Source: Arthrobacter sp. CDRTa11 (GTDB lineage Bacteria > Actinomycetota > Actinomycetes > Actinomycetales > Micrococcaceae). From it: 64,000 bases of DNA. The translations under genes and the position numbers were made by a program. Below the pieces are notes generated by a model. That model saw only the letters and a list, made by a program, of their open reading frames with translations. It did not search any database and had not been told where the DNA came from. How positions within the stretch are numbered: the first letter of the stretch is position 1; each line of letters begins with the position of its first letter. Of the stretch, positions 27,438-35,594 are shown piece after piece. The stretch covers positions 1,116,001 through 1,180,000 of the forward strand of contig NZ_CP044532.1 in the NCBI RefSeq assembly GCF_026427775.1. The letters run 5' to 3'.

Positions 27438-28400
27438 CTATTCCCCCTTCGGGGTCAGCCGGAGCAGGCGGCGCTGGAGCCAGGTCACCAGGGCGATCAT
27501 CGCCATGAAGATGATCGACTGGGCAGCGGCGTAGCCGAACTCCGAATTGGCAAAAGTGCTGTAGATGCGGGTGGAGAGGATGTCCAGAGACTGCTTGGGC
27601 GGGTTGCCGGCGATGCCCAGGATCAGATCGAACGCCTTGAACGACTGGACCGTGGTGTAGGCCACCACGATGGACGTTGCCGGGGCCACAAACGGCCAGG
27701 TGATGGACTTGAACTGCTGCCACCGGCCGGCGCCGTCCATTTCGGCTGCTTCGTAGAGTTCCCGCGGGATGGCCTGCAGGCCCGCGATGTACACCACCAT
27801 CATCTGTCCGGCGTGGAACCAGACCTGCGTGACGGCCACCCAGTACAGGGCCTGGGCATTGTTGCCGAGGTAGGAGCCTTGCAGGGCCTCGAGGCCTACG
27901 CCGCCCAGGACCGCGTTGGCCAGGCCGAAGTTGGGGTCGTAGATGAACTTCCAGATGAAGGCCACGGAGACGGAGGACAGGATGGTGGGGAAGAAGAACA
28001 GGGCGCGGAGCAGGATGCTGCCCCGGGAGTTCTTCGTCAGCAGCAGGGCCAGGATCAGCGAGAACGCTGTCTGGGCGATGACCACCATCAGCACAAACTT
28101 CAGGTTGTTCGTCAGTGCGTTGGTGAACAGGGAGTCCTTGGTGAAGGCCCGGACGAAGTTGTCCAGCCCCACGTAGTTGAACGCTGCCGAGAAGCCGTTC
28201 CAGTCCGTGATGGCGTACTGGAACGCCTGCAGGGTGGGCATCACCAGGAAGAAGGCGATGATGGCGACGGCGGGGAGCGGGAAGAGATACAGCGCCGGAT
28301 TCACCCGGGTGGGAGAGCGGCGGCGCGCCTTGGCGGTGTCGGTACGTGTAGGGCTGTGCGGCGCTTTGCGCTGGGCAGCCGTTCCTGTGGGGGTGCTCAT
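27438..28400 (-). CDS. Sugar ABC transporter permease (MalF type)
   Basis: A 320-residue permease with a basic cytoplasmic N-terminus of about 35 residues, then six hydrophobic segments (LYLFPLPAVAIIAFFLVMPT first) and the EAA loop ELYEAAEMDGAGRWQQFKSI near residue 210. Its start codon overlaps the stop of the binding-protein gene as ATGA, a hallmark of tight translational coupling. It is the partner of the 26618-27433 permease in the inferred sulfoquinovose or sulfoquinovosyl-glycerol importer. Confidence 0.88.
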   Translation of the reverse strand: MSTPTGTAAQRKAPHSPTRTDTAKARRRSPTRVNPALYLFPLPAVAIIAFFLVMPTLQAFQYAITDWNGFSAAFNYVGLDNFVRAFTKDSLFTNALTNNLKFVLMVVIAQTAFSLILALLLTKNSRGSILLRALFFFPTILSSVSVAFIWKFIYDPNFGLANAVLGGVGLEALQGSYLGNNAQALYWVAVTQVWFHAGQMMVVYIAGLQAIPRELYEAAEMDGAGRWQQFKSITWPFVAPATSIVVAYTTVQSFKAFDLILGIAGNPPKQSLDILSTRIYSTFANSEFGYAAAQSIIFMAMIALVTWLQRRLLRLTPKGE

Positions 28401-29683
28401 ATCCGTTCGTCAACAATCTTTTGCGCGGCCTCAGCCGCCTGCTCCGGGCTTGTGCCGGAGATGACGGCGGTGGCGCTGGCTTCCACGGCGTTGCGGACAT
28501 CCAGGTTCTGGAACTGGAACCGGGCGGCGAGGGCGGTCTTCTTGTCAAGCCAGGGGCTGAGCCGCTTCAGGTCCGGGTTGGTGTACTCCACATCCTTCAC
28601 CGCGACATGCTGGGCTGTCTGGTTGGCGTAGTAGCCGGCGTTCTCGGGCTCGGAGAGGAAATCGATCCATGCCGCGGAGGCGGCCTGGTTCTTGCTCGCC
28701 GAGTTGACACCCAGAATGAACGTGGCGTTGTAGGCGCCCTCGAACTTGCCGTTGCCGTCTGAGGTGTTGGGGAACACCAGCTCGATGGGGAACGCCGCGC
28801 CCAGGCCGCGGACGGCGGCGATGTGGTACGAGCCGGTGGCCAGCATGGCTGCCTTCCCCTGCGAGAACAGGTTCTGCGCCGGCTCCACAGCGGTGCCGGT
28901 GGCATTCGGCTGCAGGTACGGGACCAGGTCCTTGTACTGGCCCAGCATCTTTAGGAACCAGTCGTCGGTGCACTTGAGTTTGCCCTGCTCGATCTGGGCG
29001 CACATGTCGTCAACGGGGGCGTTGTTGGCGATCATGCAGTTGAACAGCTGGCCGCCGTTTCCGACGTCGCCGCCGGGCCAGGAGATGGGGATGACGCCCG
29101 AAGCCGCGAGCTTTTCACACATTGCCAGGAAGCCGTCCCAGTCCTTCGGGGCGATCTCGGCGCCGGCCTTATCGAACAGGTCTGCGTTGGCCATGGGCAT
29201 GGGGAAGACAACCTGGTACGGCAGGCCCAGCTGGCTGTCGCCGGACTGCCCGGCAGTCAGCAGGCCCGGCTGGTAGTTGGCGGCGGCCTTGCTGCCCTTG
29301 AGTTCGGAGTAGATCCCGGCCTCGGTGAAGTTCTTGAACTGGGCGCCGCGGAAGGTGGCGAACGCGTCGCCGATGGCTGCGCCGCGGACCTTCTGCAGGC
29401 CCTGGGCGTTGTAGTCGTTGGAGGTGGAGATGTCCTGGACCACCTCCACGCCGTCGTGCAGGGCGGCGAACCTCTTGATGAGCTCGTCGAACACCACCTT
29501 GTCCTCGCCGCGCCAATGCGCGAAGGACACCTTGCCGGTGACGGCGCCGGTGGCGGGTGCGGCCGGTCCGGTGGCGCCGCCTGGTGTGGTGGTGCCGCCC
29601 GGTCCGGCGCATGCCGCCGCGGTGGCTCCGAAGCCCAGGGCTCCGAGAATTGCGATGGCCTGCCTGCGTGAAATCTGACTCAC
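28397..29683 (-). CDS. ABC transporter substrate-binding lipoprotein (sulfosugar importer candidate)
   Basis: A 428-residue cluster B-type sugar-binding protein. The N-terminus SRRQAIAILGALGFGATAAAC combines a twin-arginine-like pair with a lipobox cysteine, so it should be a membrane-anchored lipoprotein, possibly Tat-exported. A Gly/Thr/Pro-rich linker follows, then a bilobed domain (KVSFAHWRGEDKVVFDELIK; GVNSASKNQAASAAWIDFL). SmoF, a sulfoquinovosyl-glycerol-binding protein of other sulfoglycolytic bacteria, belongs to the same broad class. That ligand is proposed from context only. GTG start at 29681-29683, preceded by GAGGAG. Confidence 0.87.
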   Translation of the reverse strand: MSQISRRQAIAILGALGFGATAAACAGPGGTTTPGGATGPAAPATGAVTGKVSFAHWRGEDKVVFDELIKRFAALHDGVEVVQDISTSNDYNAQGLQKVRGAAIGDAFATFRGAQFKNFTEAGIYSELKGSKAAANYQPGLLTAGQSGDSQLGLPYQVVFPMPMANADLFDKAGAEIAPKDWDGFLAMCEKLAASGVIPISWPGGDVGNGGQLFNCMIANNAPVDDMCAQIEQGKLKCTDDWFLKMLGQYKDLVPYLQPNATGTAVEPAQNLFSQGKAAMLATGSYHIAAVRGLGAAFPIELVFPNTSDGNGKFEGAYNATFILGVNSASKNQAASAAWIDFLSEPENAGYYANQTAQHVAVKDVEYTNPDLKRLSPWLDKKTALAARFQFQNLDVRNAVEASATAVISGTSPEQAAEAAQKIVDERI

Positions 29684-29780
29684 AATATTCTCCTCGTTGA
29701 GTGTTTTGCTGTGCCTTGCTTACTTGGCTGCGGAAAAGGGTTGCCACGGTCAGGACGACGCTTTGGCGCTGCGGGAGCGC

Positions 29781-30665
29781 CTATGCGCTGGTCCGCTGGG
29801 ACGAGACGACGTCGTCAACCACGGCGCACAGGCGCTGCAGCCGCCGGACGGCGTCGGTGGACAGGGATTCGACGACGTCGGGGGCGCCGATGCAGGACGC
29901 CCAGACGGCGCGTCCGGACAGGAAGCCGCTGGCACCTTCCAGGCAGGCCCACCGCACGGCGTCGGGGAAGACGTCCTCCGGCACGCCGGAGGACAGGACC
30001 ACCCAGGGGCCGTCGATGGCTTTGGTGAGCTCGGCGCACGCGGCCCGGACGTCGGCTTCGGGCGCCAGGCCGTGGAAGGGGACCTCCGCCTTGTACAGGT
30101 CCGCACCGAGGCTGCCGAGCTCCTTGGCCGCGGCAAGGATTCCGGCGTTCCAGTCGAACTCGCCGCCGGCCAGGGGCTTGCGTGAGACGGGTTCGACGAT
30201 GCTGATGAGTCCGGCGGACTGGCAGCGTTCCACGAACTCGCGGACCATGGCCACGCGGCCTTCGGCTGGCTCGTCCGGGCGGTACAGCACCAGCAGCTTG
30301 AGCGCCTTCACCCCGAGGGCGGCATACTTGTGCGGGTCAACGAGGCGGTCGATGGTGACCTCGCCAACGAGCTCGCCGTGGGCGGACTCGAAGTGGTCGG
30401 CGGAGGCGATGAGTCCGCAGCCGGGGTCCACGACGCCGGCTTCAATGGCCTGGTCAAGGGCGAACTGCCGGTCGATGAGGATGCCGGAGGCGTAGGGCGT
30501 GAGGATTCGTGCGGCTTCGAGCTTGAAGTCGCGGAGGTCCTCGTCGGTGACGGGCTGGTCGGTATGCTCGGCGAACATGTTGCGCATGGCTTCGCGCTGG
30601 TCCACGGCGAGCATGGCGAACGCGCCTGACGGGCGCTGGAGGGGTGAAAGGTCGGTGGGGCTCAT
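29781..30665 (-). CDS. yihT: Sulfofructose-1-phosphate aldolase, YihT-like
   Basis: A 294-residue class I (Schiff-base) (beta/alpha)8 aldolase that would split 6-deoxy-6-sulfofructose-1-phosphate into DHAP and 3-sulfolactaldehyde. It shares long blocks with E. coli YihT: SGAFAMLAVDQREAMRNMF, ALKLLVLYRPDEP, GLISIVEPVSRKP, AAKELGSLGADLYKAEVP, PWVVLSSGV and GASGFLSGRAVWAS. Lys192 in DLYKAE is the likely Schiff-base residue. Annotation as tagatose-1,6-bisphosphate aldolase (LacD) would be the generic fallback. It is the second gene of the operon, 43 bp after the kinase gene. Only DHAP can feed central metabolism, while the C3 sulfonate leaves the cell. Confidence 0.9.
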   Translation of the reverse strand: MSPTDLSPLQRPSGAFAMLAVDQREAMRNMFAEHTDQPVTDEDLRDFKLEAARILTPYASGILIDRQFALDQAIEAGVVDPGCGLIASADHFESAHGELVGEVTIDRLVDPHKYAALGVKALKLLVLYRPDEPAEGRVAMVREFVERCQSAGLISIVEPVSRKPLAGGEFDWNAGILAAAKELGSLGADLYKAEVPFHGLAPEADVRAACAELTKAIDGPWVVLSSGVPEDVFPDAVRWACLEGASGFLSGRAVWASCIGAPDVVESLSTDAVRRLQRLCAVVDDVVSSQRTSA

Positions 30666-30708
30666 GGGCTGCTTCTTTCAGCTAGGGGTTACAGCTAGGG
30701 CGGTTTAG

Positions 30709-31608
30709 TCAGGCAGGAACAGGGGTGACGGCCTGGCGCGGGATCATGGAGCGGCCGTCCAGTCCGGCGCAGGAGGCCGAGGCAGTGCGGCCGGCGAAGG
30801 CTGCGGCATCCACGAGGGCCAGTCCGGCGGCGACGGCAGCGAGGAGCGCGCCGTGGTAGACGTCGCCGGCGCCAAGGGTGGAGACGATGTTCGCCGGGGT
30901 TGCCGGCACGTGGACCGGATCTCCGTCGCCGGAAAGGACCCAGGCACCCTCCGAGCCGGCGGTGGCGACGACGGCGGAGGCGCCGTCGTCGATCGCTTTC
31001 CGCAGGAGGGCCTCGACGGCGAGGTCCTCGCCGTAGTCTGCCCTCAACCGTTCGACGGTGGGGACATACAGCGCGACGCCGCGGGGGCTGAAGGCAGGGA
31101 TGGGGTTGCCGGCGTCGACGCTGAGCTTGAGATTGGCGGGATTGAGGCCGGTGGCACCGGCTACCGCGTTCCAGCCCAGATGGTCCGTGTGGACCCAGGC
31201 TGCGGTGGCCAACAGTTCGTGGAAGCGGCTGCCGGCGGGAAAACTGACAGGGGGGACGGGCCGGGTGACGATCGCCCGGCTTTCGGTGGCGGTGCTGACG
31301 ACGATCACGCTGGCACCGGTTTTGACGTTCGGATCCCGGATGACGGCCGACGTGTCCACGCCTTCCGCTTCCAGGCCGCTGACAATGCGGTCGCCTTCCT
31401 CATCGGTGCCGAGGACTCCGGCGAAGGCTGTCAGGGCGCCGGCGCGGGCTGCAGCGACGGCCGCTGTGGCTGCCGGGCCGCCGCCCGCCGTCGCGAAGTC
31501 CGTTGCAACGGTGCGGCTGTCTGCTGCCGGGTAATCCTGGACCAGGGCAATGGAGTCAAGAGTTGCACAGCCTACGAAGAGCAGGGTTCCAGTTGACGGT
31601 TGGGGCAC
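30709..31608 (-). CDS. yihV: PfkB-family sulfofructose kinase, YihV-like
   Basis: A 299-residue ribokinase-fold sugar kinase that would phosphorylate sulfofructose at C1 with ATP. The block AGGGPAATAAVAAARAGA near residue 40 is nearly identical to the one in E. coli YihV. The PfkB C-terminal signature TLGAGDVYHGALLAA holds the catalytic Asp. The start is a GTG at 31606-31608 with GAGG 6 bases upstream; the frame is open back to 31725 but that would run through the promoter. It is the first gene of the eight-gene operon and is transcribed from the divergent DeoR-controlled promoter. Confidence 0.87.
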   Translation of the reverse strand: MPQPSTGTLLFVGCATLDSIALVQDYPAADSRTVATDFATAGGGPAATAAVAAARAGALTAFAGVLGTDEEGDRIVSGLEAEGVDTSAVIRDPNVKTGASVIVVSTATESRAIVTRPVPPVSFPAGSRFHELLATAAWVHTDHLGWNAVAGATGLNPANLKLSVDAGNPIPAFSPRGVALYVPTVERLRADYGEDLAVEALLRKAIDDGASAVVATAGSEGAWVLSGDGDPVHVPATPANIVSTLGAGDVYHGALLAAVAAGLALVDAAAFAGRTASASCAGLDGRSMIPRQAVTPVPA

Positions 31609-31645
31609 GTTCCACCTCGTTGTAGTTCCGGGCTGATACTGAAGA

Positions 31646-32889
<1,244 letters not shown>

Positions 32890-32898
32890 GTAGATTGG

Positions 32899-32914
32899 TG
32901 TTGGAATTGCAACA
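32899..32914. promoter_or_regulatory. DeoR-type operator site 2 (TGTTGGAATTGCAACA)
   Basis: A 16-bp palindrome, extended to 18 bp by flanking G and C (GTGTTG...CAACAC). It lies 10 bp after the sqgA-like stop and 42 bp before the deoR start. It points to autoregulation and a separate promoter for deoR. Confidence 0.8.
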
Positions 32915-32956
32915 CTCCGCCAGGCAATCCGGCATGTGGGCAAGGAAGAAGGGGTT

Positions 32957-33739
32957 ATGAGCATCGCACGTGAAGAGGCGCCGCTGACGCCCCGCCAGCG
33001 CACCATCCTGGACGAGCTGGGCCGGCGGGGTTTCATTTCCACCACCGACCTCGCCGAGACTTTCGCGGTTTCGGACATGACAGTGCGGCGGGACACGCGC
33101 GTGCTGTCAAAGCTGGGCCTGGTGCGGGTGGTGCACGGCGGCGTGAGCGCCATCAACACCGGAGGCCAGAATGCGGACTTTGCTGCAAGGGTGCGTGAGG
33201 ATGCCGACGCCAAGCAGCGGGTGGCCCGTGCCTGCGTCGCCATGATCGGCGAACGGGACGCCATCATCCTGGACGCCGGGACCACCACCTACCAGATTGC
33301 GCAGGAGCTGCCGACCTCATTCGGGGGAACCATCATCACGCATTCAGCGCCGGCCATCCAGCGCTGCCTGCAGCTGACGTCCGCGCGGACCATCTGCCTG
33401 GGCGGCGAGCTGCTCCTGGACAGCCAGGCTTTCAACGGACCCATGACAGTAGGGGCCGTTCAGGGCCTCCGGGCCAAGACGGCCTTTATTGGTGTGAGCG
33501 GGCTCCACGACGAGGCGTTCTACATTGAACGCGACGTGGAGCGCGCCACCAAAATTGCGCTGATGAACTCGGCGGAACAAGTGGTGGTAGTGGCAACACA
33601 ACAAAAAATGCTCCGGTATGCGCTGGCGCGCCTGACGGCGTTTGACGCCGTGGACATCCTGGTGACTGACGCGCCGCCGCCGCCCGAGATCGAAAAAGCC
33701 CTGCGTGCCGCCAAGGTCAAGCTGGTGGTGGCAGCGTGA
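32957..33739 (+). CDS. DeoR-family transcriptional regulator of the sulfoquinovose locus
   Basis: A 260-residue repressor-type regulator. The DeoR helix-turn-helix lies at about residues 10-65 (TPRQRTILDELGRRGFISTT ... SDMTVRRDTRVLSKLGLV), followed by the family hallmark HGGVSA. The C-terminal ISOCOT-type sugar-phosphate sensor has DAGTTTYQIAQEL and FIGVSGLHDEAFY. The ATG at 32957 with AGAAGGGG upstream is preferred over the GTG at 32936. It is located 67 bp after the sqgA-like gene, with a 16-bp palindrome in its own leader and identical cores at two other local promoters. In E. coli the sulfosugar regulator (CsqR/YihW) is also of the DeoR family; the effector here is probably a sulfosugar or its phosphate. 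Confidence 0.9.
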   Translation: MSIAREEAPLTPRQRTILDELGRRGFISTTDLAETFAVSDMTVRRDTRVLSKLGLVRVVHGGVSAINTGGQNADFAARVREDADAKQRVARACVAMIGERDAIILDAGTTTYQIAQELPTSFGGTIITHSAPAIQRCLQLTSARTICLGGELLLDSQAFNGPMTVGAVQGLRAKTAFIGVSGLHDEAFYIERDVERATKIALMNSAEQVVVVATQQKMLRYALARLTAFDAVDILVTDAPPPPEIEKALRAAKVKLVVAA

Positions 33740-33827
33740 GCGCCCGGCTGCAGGTCTCCCTGCCCGACTAGGGCCGCGCGGCTCGCTCAAGCCCCTGGAC
33801 GGCGCCGACTTTCATGTGGCGGCCGGC

Positions 33828-35222
33828 TTAGCGCCGGATCTCGGCCAGGACGGCGTCCCGCACCTGCGCCATGGTGGTGGCGTCGGCGGCTTCGACATTG
33901 AGCCGCAGCAGTTCCTCCGTGTTGGAGGCCCGCAGGTTGAACCACCAGTTCCCGGAGGGGTCGGTAACGCTCAGCCCGTCGAGCTCCTCCAGTAATGCGG
34001 CAGCGGAACCTTCGTAGGCTGCCCGCACCCGTGCCACGGTCCCGGCGACGCCGGCGACCGCCGAGTTGATCTCCCCGCTTGCGGCATACGGATCATATTC
34101 GCGGGCCAGTTCGGACAGCGGCTGTGCCTGGCCTCCCAGGGCCGCCAGGACGTGCATGGCGGCCAGCATGCCGGTGTCCGCGTTGTAGAAATCGCGGAAG
34201 TAGTAGTGCGCGGAGTGTTCGCCGCCGAACACGGCCCCTTCCTCAGCCATCCGGGCTTTGATGAAACTGTGCCCCACACGGGTGCGTACTGGCCGGCCGC
34301 CGGCAGAGAGGACAAATTCCGGCACCGCCCGGGACGTGATCAGGTTATGGATGATGACCGGCTCTGCCTCCCCGGCGGTGCGGGCCCGGGCGATCTCGCG
34401 GACCGCGATCAAGGCAGTAATGGCCGACGGCGTCACGGGCCTTCCAGCCTCGTCCACCACAAAGCAGCGGTCGGCGTCGCCGTCGAACGCCAGCCCGAGG
34501 TCCGCGCCGTGGGCTACGACGGCGGCCTGCAGGTCGCGGAGGTTGTCCGGTTCCAGCGGGTTGGCGGGATGGTTCGGGAACGTGCCGTCGAGCTCGAAGT
34601 ACAGCGGAACCACGGTGAGCGGCAACCCGGGGTAGTACTGGGCGCCCAGCACAGCCGGCACGGTCAGGCCCGCCATGCCATTGCCCGCGTCCACTACCAC
34701 CTTGAGTGGCCGGATCCCGTCCAGGGGTACCAGTGAGCGCAGTTTTTCGGCATAGGCCTCCAAGACGTCCAGGGCCGAAATCTTGCCCTCGGCCTGGACT
34801 GTGGGGATGCCGGTGTCCAAGTATTGCTGGGCGAGGTCCCTGATGGCGTTAAGCCCGGTGTCCGCGGAGACCGGAACGGCGCCGGCCTTCGCCATCTTGA
34901 TGCCGTTGTACTCGGCGGGGTTGTGGCTTGCGGTGAAGATTGCCCCCGCCATGTCCAGTGCACCGCACGCGAAGTAGAGTTCGTCCGTGGAAATCTGGCC
35001 GAGATCCAGGACATTGGCCCCGCGCCGCGTGGCGCCTACAGCGAAGGCGCGGCTGAATTCGGGCGACGATGGACGCATGTCTCCGCCGCAGGCGATGCTC
35101 TTCCCAGATAGGTCCAGGGTGTCAACAAAGGCAGCACCCACGGCTTCGGCGCTTTCGGCGGTTATGGAGACGCCGACCAGGCCCCTCACGTCGTAGGCCT
35201 TGAAGGACGGTGACAGGTCCAT
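33828..35222 (-). CDS. manB: Phosphomannomutase/phosphoglucomutase (ManB/CpsG type)
   Basis: A 464-residue alpha-D-phosphohexomutase with all four signatures: the phosphoserine loop FTASHNPAEYNG, the metal loop DGDADRCFVVD, the sugar-binding loop GGEHSAHYYF and the phosphate-binding RASNTEELLRL near the C-terminus. It interconverts mannose- or glucose-6-phosphate and the 1-phosphates for nucleotide-sugar synthesis. The ATG at 35220-35222 has AGGAG at good spacing. Although convergent to deoR, its promoter carries the third TGTTGGAA-n3-CAACA site, so it seems to belong to the sulfoquinovose regulon. Growth on sulfoquinovose yields only DHAP as a carbon source, and increased hexose-phosphate supply is a plausible reason; that is inferred. 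Confidence 0.9.
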   Translation of the reverse strand: MDLSPSFKAYDVRGLVGVSITAESAEAVGAAFVDTLDLSGKSIACGGDMRPSSPEFSRAFAVGATRRGANVLDLGQISTDELYFACGALDMAGAIFTASHNPAEYNGIKMAKAGAVPVSADTGLNAIRDLAQQYLDTGIPTVQAEGKISALDVLEAYAEKLRSLVPLDGIRPLKVVVDAGNGMAGLTVPAVLGAQYYPGLPLTVVPLYFELDGTFPNHPANPLEPDNLRDLQAAVVAHGADLGLAFDGDADRCFVVDEAGRPVTPSAITALIAVREIARARTAGEAEPVIIHNLITSRAVPEFVLSAGGRPVRTRVGHSFIKARMAEEGAVFGGEHSAHYYFRDFYNADTGMLAAMHVLAALGGQAQPLSELAREYDPYAASGEINSAVAGVAGTVARVRAAYEGSAAALLEELDGLSVTDPSGNWWFNLRASNTEELLRLNVEAADATTMAQVRDAVLAEIRR

Positions 35223-35259
35223 GGTGCTCCTGGGCAGTAGTGGCAATGCAAACATGAAT

Positions 35260-35275
35260 TGTTGGAAATCCAACA
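35260..35275. promoter_or_regulatory. DeoR-type operator site 3 (TGTTGGAAATCCAACA)
   Basis: A 16-bp palindrome 38 bp upstream of the phosphomannomutase start. It shares TGTTGGAA and CAACA with sites 1 and 2, and is the most symmetric of the three (7-bp arms TGTTGGA/TCCAACA). Confidence 0.78.
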
Positions 35276-35355
35276 CCACCTTAGCAGTTATGAGTGATGG
35301 TTCGCCGGACGCGCCTCGTTTCTAAGCCTGTGGCTGCCGCTCCGCTTCTCCGATA

Positions 35356-35377
35356 GTTTCTGAATTGTCTCAGAAAC
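35356..35377. promoter_or_regulatory. Inverted repeat GTTTCTGA-n6-TCAGAAAC
   Basis: Perfect 8-bp arms around a 6-base spacer lie in the 372-bp gap between the phosphomannomutase and GH42 genes. The TTTCT/AGAAA core resembles elements at 56673-56819 and 59646-59658. It is a probable regulator binding site; the rest of this gap holds no gene that I can see. Confidence 0.6.
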
Positions 35378-35510
35378 ATTAATTATCAGTGCGGGATGCT
35401 TGGTGGCCTTTCCGAGCGAAAGCGGACTGAAATCGCCCCCTATACATCGCTTGGCCGTGCCGCTTCACTGAAAGTGGGAGTGGAATCCGCTATCCAGGGT
35501 GTTGTTATTG

Positions 35511-35523
35511 CGTAAACTTTACG
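35511..35523 (+). promoter_or_regulatory. Palindrome CGTAAACTTTACG at the GH42 promoter
   Basis: Perfect 6-bp arms around a central C. It overlaps an AT-rich promoter-like stretch (TTGTTA at 35502-35507, GATACT at 35523-35528), about 70 bp before the beta-galactosidase start. It is a likely operator of the GH42-ABC operon. Confidence 0.55.
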
Positions 35524-35594
35524 ATACTTTCTTCATGTGATGCAGGTCGCAGGGTTGGGAACCACGCGGCCGACTTGCCGACCAAAGGACAATG

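Noticed and set aside
29781..30665. Tagatose-1,6-bisphosphate aldolase (LacD)
   Set aside because: Conserved blocks follow YihT specifically, and no tagatose pathway genes are present.
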